A DNA stretch of 64,000 nt from positions 19,344,001 to 19,408,000 of the forward strand of contig NC_079878.1 in assembly GCF_029227915.1 (NCBI RefSeq). Reading direction: 5' to 3'. Source of the DNA: Hydractinia symbiolongicarpus. Its lineage: Eukaryota > Cnidaria > Hydrozoa > Anthoathecata > Hydractiniidae. Shown one piece after another: positions 37,380-45,938 of the stretch. The notes under the pieces are model-generated. The model had not been told where the DNA came from. It saw only the letters and a list, made by a program, of their open reading frames with translations, and ran no database searches. Made by a program: the position numbers and the translations under genes. Position 1 is the stretch's first letter, and each line of letters opens with the position of its first letter.

Positions 37380-38011
37380 CTTATCGGTTAAAAATATGTC
37401 AGACTTTTATTTCGTCGGTTAAAAATTTCGTCACCTGGCCTAAATCTCGTCACTTTTGTAACAGACGAAATGTTTTAACCGAGTAGAAAAAAATTTTTTT
37501 TTTTCAAATTATTTGCTTTATTCGTCTATTAAAATAACGTCTTCCTCCACCACCATTCTCACTGTTAATTTGTTAGTAGTATGTGTTTTAGCATCCTCTT
37601 CCACTCCATCCACATCGCCCAATGTGATTCCATAATCAATGGCTTTGATTCTGCTGGCACTTCTGAGGCAATCAAATCGGCAAACGATGATTTGGCAAGA
37701 ATTGAAATACCTTTTCGAGAGGAAATTCATTAGCCTCCTGTGTGATTATTTTATTTCTAAGAAAACTAAATAAATTAATTTAAAATGCAAAATTTGATTT
37801 TTGTTTTATTATTTCACCTTCCCCGTCGAAAATCGCACATAAAATCGCTAATTTTAATTTAAAAAACAAATAAGGGAAAAATTTCGTCAGTTAAAAATAT
37901 TCGACGAATAATTCGTCAGACTTTCGTCGGGTATAATTTTTCGTCGGTTAAAAATTTCGTCACCTGTCAAATATTTCGTCACTTTCAACCGACATATTTT
38001 TAACCAATAAG
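37380..38011. mobile_element. TIR element with GGTTAAAAAT/TCGTC repeats
   Basis: Terminal repeats CTTATCGGTTAAAAATATGT and (reverse complement) CTTATTGGTTAAAAATATGT bracket 632 bp. Both subterminal zones repeat TCGTCGGTTAAAAATTTCGT and TCGTCAC. A minus-strand frame at 37518-37730 is unrecognised. The target duplication is unclear. Confidence 0.6.
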
Positions 38012-38034
38012 GTATATTATTTTACGAACACTAA

Positions 38035-38718
38035 AGGCCGAGGCAAACCAGTCGAACATTTCATTCAACATTTTTGGTGATGGTTTGCGCATTATAACAA
38101 TTTTGAAAATTTTAAGAAGGAAGAAAAAAATTTTGTTCGATGATGTTGGATGAAGTTTGATCGCTGTCAAACATTTCCATCCAACAATTTCGGCAAGATC
38201 AAAGAAAGTCTATGATTAAAATGCGTCATTTTTCATGAGCGGTATGTTATGTCCAACATCTACAAATTCTGTGGATTTCGAACGTTAAAGATTCGAAACA
38301 TCGTTTGAAAACATTTGAATTTGTCAATGAAATGTTTACAATTCGAATGCGTCAATAAAAAACATTATCATTTTCAATTACCGGCGTTCTAAACATTTCC
38401 TGTATCCGAGCTTGTCTTCGATTCTCAATTTCTTTATGATATTATTAAAATATCTATTTTACCCTCTCCTCTTTATCGACTCTCTTGTTTTATCACATGT
38501 TGACTTTTCGTCATCTGAATCAAGAAGCTCATTCAGTAACACAACAAGCACTACAGACCTCTTGTCATCCGCCATTTTGTTTTTAAAGAATGAATGAACG
38601 ATCATACTGTCAAACGTTCAAATGTTGGATGAAAGAAGTTCCCACAAATCTAAAATCGTCATCCAACATTTCATCCAACATGGGAAAAGCGTTTGGAAAA
38701 AATGGTTTGCCTCGGCCT
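38035..38718 (-). mobile_element. PIF/Harbinger element, internally deleted
   Basis: Termini AGGCCGAGGCAAACCA on both sides in inverted orientation, with TAA flanks (38032-38034 and 38719-38721). Further inverted words such as CATCCAACATTT occur inside. A broken minus-strand gene inside resembles the N-terminal end of a Harbinger transposase (see 38395-38575), which supports the assignment. Confidence 0.75.
38395..38575 (-). pseudogene. Harbinger transposase N-terminal relic
   Basis: From an ATG at 38575 the frame begins MADDKRSVV and contains LLNELLDSDDE. After a stop it continues with YFNNIIKKLRIEDKLGYRKC, which fits the N-terminal pattern of Harbinger transposases (HNLI-ELRLED--GYR). The catalytic DDE region is absent, so it is a deletion relic. 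Confidence 0.55.
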
Positions 38719-39033
38719 TAAACCGAAATTCTTATTTTTATATTTTCATCCAACTTAGACAGTTAACAAATGCATCAATCATTGCACCGACCTCAGCACT
38801 CACATCTCGGGCGATATTTTGAGGTCAGCCCAAGGTAATCGGTTACTATTGTATTAATATTTGGACCAAAGATTGGAAAATCAAAACTTAACTCATTATT
38901 TTTTTCTCATTAATTCGGACGTACAAGAACCAAGTAAATCCCACATAGAGAATGTCTCATTTAAAAAAGTATTTCGGTAATACTTCGCAAAGCGCCTCAC
39001 TTATTACGTCATTTTCAGGATTACTACGAAATA

Positions 39034-40053
39034 CAGTTGAACTCATGTAATTTGACTCTTCAGGGGGTCTCACGAGTTGGTCGAATTACATGAGTTGTCG
39101 AATTATAGGATCGAATTATATAAAGTCAGTAATGGAAGATTGTGTCAAACCGGCTAATCTTTTTTGCTTGATTTGCTCGGATACTTTCACAAGCAAGGGA
39201 TCTAACTGCGAATCAGTTGTAAATAATGCATATATATTTAGAGCTTCGATTGCTTCATTAACTTCATTTCGCGATGGTGGTGAGATTGGGTTCTCAGGAA
39301 GCTTATCCTCGTCACTGCTGAAATCTTCAATTTCAACTGGCTGTGAAACGTATTCGTTAACTATTTTATCAACAGACAATGGTTGAGATTCGTTTGTCAT
39401 GACCTTTCTGTCAAAATCAATGAGGGTGTCAGCATCAAGGCTTAAGATACCAAGTCTGGCCTTGTTTTACGAAGTTAATTAAGGTCAAACTGCAACTCTT
39501 CTACATTTTCTTCCTTGCTGTCGTCCTCTGCACTATCCATCTCTTTAAATGGATCGTCTAGAATAGGACCATTGATTGGAATGTTGTGACCACGCATTGA
39601 TTTAAACCACTTCAACAAGGCTTCATTTAACATATCGTAAGTTCCTGTTTTGACACGCTGACGTTTTAATGACAAATTTTCAAACGAATCAAAGATTTTT
39701 TGTTTGTTTTTCTTCCAGGTAGAAATGGTATTGCTGGGAACAATAAAATGTTCAGCCACATATTTACGCGGCCTACCCTTTTCTAGCTCTTTCAACGCAT
39801 CATATTAATTTTTAAAGTAACTTCATTGTGCTTTCTTTTAGTTGTCATTTTGTCTTGTTTGTATCATCAGCTGCGCCAGTACTCGAAACAAAAATTTGAA
39901 ACGTAAACAAACATTCGAATTTCATGATTCAATTTTAGAAAATTTCTAAAGTCGAATTACATGATGAAAAACACGACCAGGGGACACCGAAAAATCTGAT
40001 TGATTTACATGATTTGTCGAATTATGGGAGGTCGAATTACATGAGTTCAACTG
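39034..40053 (-). mobile_element. pogo/Tigger element lacking the catalytic core
   Basis: Termini CAGTTGAACTCATGTAATTT and (reverse complement) CAGTTGAACTCATGTAATTC, with TA on both sides (39032-39033 and 40054-40055). Subterminal copies of GTCGAATTACATGA occur at each end. The 1020-bp element retains both ends of a transposase gene on the minus strand. Confidence 0.8.
39116..39848 (-). pseudogene. Tigger transposase with the DDE domain deleted
   Basis: Reading from an ATG at 39848 (MTTKRKHNE, then a frameshift), the N-terminal CENP-B-type HTH is seen: LKELEKGRPRKYVAEHFIVP then SNTISTWKKNK. It is followed by an acidic region (EMDSAEDDSKEEN, stop at 39475). A second frame, 39400-39116, gives the typical C-terminal tail with SPPSRNEVNEAIEALNIY and a terminal SSITDFI. 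The several hundred residues of DDE catalytic domain that normally separate these parts are missing. Confidence 0.7.
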
Positions 40054-40321
40054 TAGGTTTTTTGCAACAGAAGTACAGACACTTTTCTGTCAATATTCTT
40101 CAAAATTTTGTACTTTTTTCCACGATTCTTGTTTCGGACTTTCTCTGTAACGACGTTTGCCTTGTTCTGATGGTAAAGTTTTAGCGAAAAGTAAACTTTA
40201 AAAAATAACTTTGATCAATGCTTCAAAGAAAATAATCGATAATGAATGAACGCACTAGAGATAGAGATTTACAAGGCTTTTCAGATTTCTATCATGAGAG
40301 TAATACTAACTTAACTTGTTT

Positions 40322-41340
40322 TGATGGAGCAATAGAAGATGAGCCAATCTGAATGCTGATATTGCCATTAATAAACACATTGAATAAGATCGGTCCTAGG
40401 ACAGAGCCTTGAGGAACTCCTAACAAAATTTCAAACCACTCATTAACCGAGGAGCCTAACCTCACTCGATGTTTCCTGTTTGATAGATAGCTCAGTACAA
40501 GCTTTAATGTATTATATCAAACGCCATATGCCTCCAGTTTTGCAATTAAAAGACCAAAAGGGAGACAATCAAACGTTTTGGATAAATTCATCAAAACTGC
40601 ACCGACTTTTCCAGATTTTGAGATACATTTTTGCCACTTTTGAAGAATGTTTAGAATAGCATACTGACAGCTGTAACTCTTTCGAAATCCACAAAGATAT
40701 TTAGACAAAAAGGTTTTGAAGAATGGTAACAGTTGTTTGGCTAAAAGCCTCTCAAAAACTTTGGAAACAGTTGGTAACAAACTGACAGGTCTATAATTTA
40801 CCTTGTCTGTGGAGCTACCCTTTTTATATAAAGGGATTATCTCTGCCAAAGATAAAAGACTAGGAAAAACAGAACTGTCAATAATAGAACTGTTAAAACA
40901 TTTTGTAAGTACTGGAACACAATATCTAGCAGCTAATTTAAGCATCTTCGTTGGAATCGAACCACTGACTTTCTTGCTACCATCCAATGCAAGAATTTCC
41001 TTAAACATGACATCCTCACAAATTGGAGGCAACTCAAAAGTATGTGTCTGTTTCTTCGATTTAATGAAGAGGACACTAGGGTGAGACCCATACTTCTCAA
41101 CCGCAACGAGAACAGCATCACACTCGGATGAAAGAGCTTGAGGAATGTGTGGTATGTTAAGGTTGTCAGTAATTTTATTAAAAAATTCATTAATTATGTT
41201 TGCAATACTACTCTATCATTATTATATAATATATCTTTGTCAACAAGAGTAGTTCTTTCTTTACCATATTTCGCTTTTTCATTAAACAAGGGTTTAATAT
41301 ATTACATACTAGTAAACTTAAACCAAAAAGATTTTCCATT
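40322..41340 (-). mobile_element. CR1-like LINE fragment, 3'-truncated
   Basis: On the minus strand, RT motifs in order: SGSIPTKMLKLA, AEIIPLYKKG, VNYRPVSLLPTVSKVFERLL, GFRKSYSCQYAI, MNLSKTFDCLPFGLL and, after an in-frame stop, LGVPQGSVLGPILFNVFING. Sequence then loses homology before the YADD box. Motif A has Asn where Asp is expected (DLSKAFD), and there is a frameshift near 41210. Loss of the 3' part is unusual for LINEs, which are normally 5'-truncated. Confidence 0.7.
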
Positions 41341-42038
41341 CCTTCGCTAAATAACCCTTAGGATAGAAAATCTTACTAGATTAACCAAAGGTATTCGTAT
41401 TTTTAGACAGCATCATGTTTCTATATGGGATGGAAAGTCAAACTTTAAATTTCATTTTTTTCTCTGCAAAGGTGCAGCAAGTACAACTACCTGATGGCCG
41501 AGTGGTTTATATCCACGCACTAACAATTGCGAGAAAAGTATTTTTTTCTCCATTTTGTAAATTTAAAAGGGGCTTGACAGCTTCATTGTGATAAGTTAAA
41601 AGATGCCACCTTTAGCAAGCTGGCACACAATTTAAGGATTTCCTTCTCATAATATTTTACATTTTCCCTAAACGCAGATTTCAATTTTTTTGCTTTACTT
41701 TCACCAACTTACTATTAAAATATAGTCTTGAAGGAAAATTCTTATGCAAACCCAACAAAACACACTGATTAGACGAAAAATCGCACCGCAAAAAATATGG
41801 GAAAGACTGACGAGGTAAATGATACCACGCATAAACAAAATGCACAGTTTGTGTCGAAACACGCACTGTTCTTTCAGAGAATGTTTAGGAAAGTTTCTTT
41901 AACCGATCAGACAACAATAAACGAAAAGGTTTAAGTGTTTGAAATCTTTATTGTCAGTAGATTCAAAATAAATACAGAAGACAACTTTTTATGCGACGTA
42001 AGTATTACATGCGCGAATAAAAAGTGAAGAAATGCTGG
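41341..42038. other. No gene recognised; 3' flank of eIF1
   Basis: AT-rich sequence containing the likely 3' UTR of eIF1. A minus-strand AATAAA (plus TTTATT near 41947) lies about 90 bases beyond the eIF1 stop and is the likely poly(A) signal. Nothing else stands out. Confidence 0.5.
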
Positions 42039-42834
42039 TTAAAAACCGTGCACAACAAGTGCATCTTTTTTACAGATGCCTACATTAATTAAAAACTGTT
42101 GGATGTTGTTCCTTTGGTCTCCTGTTAGCTGAATAACTTCGCCATATTGCTCATCCTCGACCACCGTACCATTGCAATTAAATTCCTAAAATAAAAAAGG
42201 TAAATTAAAATTACTCGGGTAAAGTGTAGTGGAAGTGTTAGTAAGCGTTAATTTTCTTAATTTCTGTAATATAAATTAGAAATGAGATTGATGAGAAAAT
42301 TGTTTTCAATTCCATCATATTATAGGATCAGGAAAAAGTAGTCTTATCGGAATAAATTTTAAGGAATAACAAACTGTCCTTTTTTGGAACGTTAAAAAGA
42401 TACGACGCTGTTTATACAAACGCTTTGTGCGTTTATTATCAAATTATACTATCGGAAATCATCCCAGTTTTAAAGATCAATGCGTTTAAAATTTTTCAGC
42501 TTGAACTTTTGCAATTTCAGCAATAAATCGCGAAAAGTTGTGGCTTTGAAAGTTTGAACTACAGCTGTAAGTGGAGTTTTGGCGTCATTATATCACACCT
42601 TGTACTGTACTGAAAGTAGCATCTGATGTATAGAGTATCTATGTATAGAGTATTTAAAGTAGAGAATATGCGGTACCTTTTTAAAAACTTTTGCAAGCTT
42701 TTTCTGATCGTATTTTTCATCAATCCCTTGAAGCGTGGTTATAGTTTTTCTTCCATTTCTTTGCTGGATACGTATATGAATTTTATTTTGCGAAAGTTTT
42801 CCACCAAAATCACCTTCTGTGTCCTCACTTGGAT
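42039..42834 (-). CDS. eif1: Translation initiation factor eIF1 (SUI1), last two coding exons
   Basis: Exons 42834-42677 and 42185-42039 (TAA) on the minus strand; intron GTACCG..TTTTAG in phase 0. The residues IHIRIQQRNGRKTITTLQGI, then YDQKKLAKVFKK, CNGTVVED, YGEVIQLTGDQR, NIQQFLINVGI and final VHGF* follow eIF1 almost position by position. eIF1 binds the 40S subunit and enforces start-codon fidelity during scanning. The upstream acceptor (phase 1) implies a short first exon encoding the ~8-10 N-terminal residues. I could not identify it; the stretch upstream is filled by repeats and the Penelope element. Confidence 0.93.
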
Positions 42835-43344
42835 CTAAAAACACCAACAAAAAATATAAAGAAAACTTTGATCAGAATATTAATTAAACCGTATCTTTTC
42901 ATCCTAGCCGTCCAATGAAACTGTAGAGCATGTCTACTTTTCAAATCTATACATACTCTTAATCAACCCCTAAGTCATGATTAGAGTATGCTCATTTAGG
43001 GATCGTCTCCACGATTGTTTCAGCTCGTATAATATTTTGTTTGACACGAACTTTAAAAATAACTTTTACAAAAAAATATTTTCAAAATAGTTTCAAATTG
43101 CTTCGTTGAATTGAAAATCGTTTCGAAATCCTTATCAAATCGTCTTACAATCCTTTCAAATAAATAAAGGTAATTTGTTTCAACACTTGGTTAAATTTGT
43201 TTGAGTTTAAATCGTGTCAAAATCTATTTTAATGTAACACATGTTTATCACACATCGCCGATCTCTGAAGAAATTTCATGATCAAATTATGTAAAAATCT
43301 GCATTCTTTGTAGAAAGCAAAAGGGTCGCCGTGGATTGTTTAAA

Positions 43345-43560
43345 AATATCAAAACAGGATTGTGGAAAGCGAAAACATACCTGTAAGCCGTTTAAAAAAC
43401 ATCAAAACGAGATTGTAGAAAGCGAAAACATCGCTGTTAATCCTTCAAAATCATCAAACAGGAACGTAAGAATCAAAAAGATTGTTCTAGATCATTTAAT
43501 AATGGAAAAGGGATCGCAGAAAGCGAAAACATAGCTGTAAATCGTTTAAAAACATCAATA
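43345..43560. repeat. ~52-bp tandem repeat upstream of eIF1 exon
   Basis: About four copies of a unit ATCAAAACGAGATTGTAGAA, then AGCGAAAACAT.GCTGTAA, then CGTTTAAAAAC. It lies in the presumed eIF1 intron 1 or 5' flank. Non-coding. Confidence 0.6.
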
Positions 43561-43818
43561 ATAAATATTTAGCCGAATACTTAAAAAAAACATTTCTGTT
43601 AAAAATGCTTTCAATGTGTACTCTGCATGAAATAGAGTGTTGTTTTTTCACATTTATATAAAAATTAGAATAATTTCGCAAAAAAATAATTGCGGTAAGA
43701 ATCGATATTCGCGATTTCGTGAATAGGAAATCAGCTATTTTTTAGGTTTTACAAGGATCGCAGTTCGTGAATGATCCATCCTTGATCTCCTTCTTTAATT
43801 TCCAAATTAATATATATA

Positions 43819-44431
43819 CTTTATTTGGAGAAACCTTCGCGAAAGAAACTTTCGCGAGTCCAAAAACTCGCGAAATTTTTTGGATAAATTTTGGAGAATC
43901 TACAAATTAAAAAATTTTTGCGAGATAAACTTTCGCGATTCGTGATTTTTTATGTTCTCGTAAAAAAGTGGCATATATTTCTTATGATAGAAAAGTGCTT
44001 TTTAACGATGTAATTTTCTTTCTAATGGTATGTTAAAACTTCTATTTACAAATTAGGTTCATCGTCAAAATCACAAAACGGATCAAACACATTTCTAGGC
44101 CCATCTTCTTCCAGCTCCCACTCATCGTCGTCATCGTCTTCTTCGCCAGTAACTCGGTTATAAGCCATACATACATTTGAAACATCATCGCTTTTGTTTA
44201 TTTCTAATTTTATTCCAATCTCGTTCCCAGCGCCAGTTGTCTCTTTTTTTATCGGGAGGGCAAGCCAAGCGAGGGCGAGTCAAGAAAAAACTTTTAAAAC
44301 CAGCATTTTTTTGAAAAAAATTTAGTGGATAAACTTTCGCGAATGGCGATTTTTAAAAGTTTTGCGAGACAAAGTTTATCCGAATAAAAAACGCGAAATT
44401 CGTGCTCTCGCAAAAGTTTCTCTGAATAAAG
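43819..44431. mobile_element. TIR element with TA duplication and GCGAAA-rich ends
   Basis: Termini CTTTATTTGGAGAAACCTTC and (reverse complement) CTTTATTCAGAGAAACTTTT, with TA flanking both (43817-43818 and 44432-44433). Subterminal zones repeat TTCGCGA words. It carries a small acidic frame on the minus strand (44046-44168). Confidence 0.7.
44046..44168 (-). other. 40-codon acidic frame inside a TIR element
   Basis: ATG at 44168, stop at 44046-44048. The product is strongly acidic and shows protein-like C-terminal character (GEEDDDDDEWELEEDGP then NVFDPFCDFDDEPNL). The frame is open upstream as well (SDDVSNVC). Because the enclosing element has clear TIRs, this may be the end of its lost transposase or a captured host exon. 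I do not recognise it. Confidence 0.35.
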
Positions 44432-45232
44432 TAATTAGCCGAAGCCGCGATTAAAATAAAATCAGAAAAATAAAGTTTTGCAAAAAATTAATCTCGCTAA
44501 TTGCAAAAATAGAGAAATTTAGTGAGAAGCACTTTTTAATTTTGTTGAACATTTGTCAAATGGTAAACTCTTATTCTAGCGAGAATTTAACAAGTTGTGC
44601 TGCACAACCATGCAACAGAAAAATATTAAAGCCGCATCCACACCTACATAAATTTTTACGGAAGGCTGGTTTTCATTCATTCTCTTACGTTGCGTAAAAT
44701 CTTTACTACATGTGACATGTTTAAAACCCTAGAGATGAAAATTTTATATGCGCATAGTGAGACTGGGCTGAAAATACACTACATGCTTACAAAGAAAAAG
44801 AGTGTAATGACAAAGCTCTCTGCCTGCACTTTGATGCTTTTTTATGGAAAATATTTTGTGAGTCTGTAGAACATTATTTATTGACGGTCATGGGATGGCA
44901 TAGTTGTCCTATAGTCGTGCGTGTAAATGGAACCAGCTTAAAAATGTTATATCCTGTTTATCAACAGGTTGGGCCAAGCATTTCAAATTGGGATGGCATT
45001 TACAACACAGATAGATAGACTACTATCCCTTCATTTAAACACTAGCTAGCTATACCGGTCTACTATTGCCATCGTCCTATCGCCACCAGAAATAAAATGC
45101 GTGATATGCACAAATGCTTCGTCTATGCATTGTTGTTTCGGTATAAACATAATCACGAAACATATTCATGATTTAACTCCATTGCAGAGTTCTTTGTATT
45201 TACCTGCAGTTTAATAATGCATATTAAAATTA

Positions 45233-45369
45233 TCTATATTATAATGCCCGTATACGTCTGTCTGTCTGTCACGATAAAATGGTAGCTTAGCTGCGCAATA
45301 GCGAGAAGCACGCAATGCAGTATAAAAAGGACGGGCGAACCCGTGGATTTTCCACGGGCTAACGACTAG
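45233..45369 (+). mobile_element. Minimal 137-bp Helitron-like element
   Basis: Begins TCTATATTATAATGCCCGTA after an A and ends with a perfect 8-bp stem (CCCGTGGA at 45340-45347, loop TTT, TCCACGGG at 45351-45358), then CTAACGACTAG followed by T. It has all Helitron terminal features in a minimal body and is a relative of the array at 26487-34750. Confidence 0.75.
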
Positions 45370-45662
45370 TTCTTTTAAATGGTCTAATTTTAGAGGCACG
45401 AGAGGCAGTTAACTTTTAGAAAATGTTGAAAACAAGACATATTCCAGGGAAGAGGGAATTTAGCTTTTAAGAGGGTGGCAATTTAGGAACTGATTTGGCG
45501 ACAAAGAGACGCTTATTTTTACAAAAGTCTGGAAAAGTGGCGATATTAGGGTGGTATTCGCCAGCTCACAGGAGAGGGTCTTAGATTTTTGTAGAATATT
45601 GTGTGGAGAAACTTTAGAATACCATCATATTACTGTGGAAAGTTTATCATTTCTTGAACATG

Positions 45663-45720
45663 ATAGTTTAGTAGGCGACGTTTCGGGAGATCCTTCTCCC
45701 ATCATCGGGCAAAGTAAAAT
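45663..45720 (-). ncRNA. Hammerhead-ribozyme-like motif in the Penelope terminal repeat
   Basis: Minus strand: CCGATGA, then T, then a perfect 6-bp stem II (GGGAGA / TCTCCC, loop AGGA), then GAAAC and GTC before GCC. Type I hammerheads with a minimal stem III are reported in Penelope terminal repeats. Deviations here: core CUGAUGA reads CCGAUGA, and one extra U precedes stem II. A weak stem I (TTTA/TAAA plus GC/GC) can be drawn. Confidence 0.5.
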
Positions 45721-45938
45721 GATGTTGCGCATGTATTTATATAATTGCAGAGGATCGAAATTCATAAAAATTAACCAATCAGAAACGAGCTGATAATTAC
45801 AGTTAATTACGGTAATTAACATTTTCGGACCTGGATGTAGGTAACTACTTCTTCTGTAGGGCTGGTAACCAAATCTCAGGAAGTTGATACGAGATGCTGT
45901 TTATGTGTTTGTTACGTTCTACACTGTTGATGGTTTCT

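Noticed and set aside
43380-43402. Candidate eIF1 first exon on the minus strand (ATG with a phase-1 GTATGT donor)
   Set aside because: Phase would fit, but it lies inside a tandem repeat and encodes residues unlike any eIF1 N terminus.
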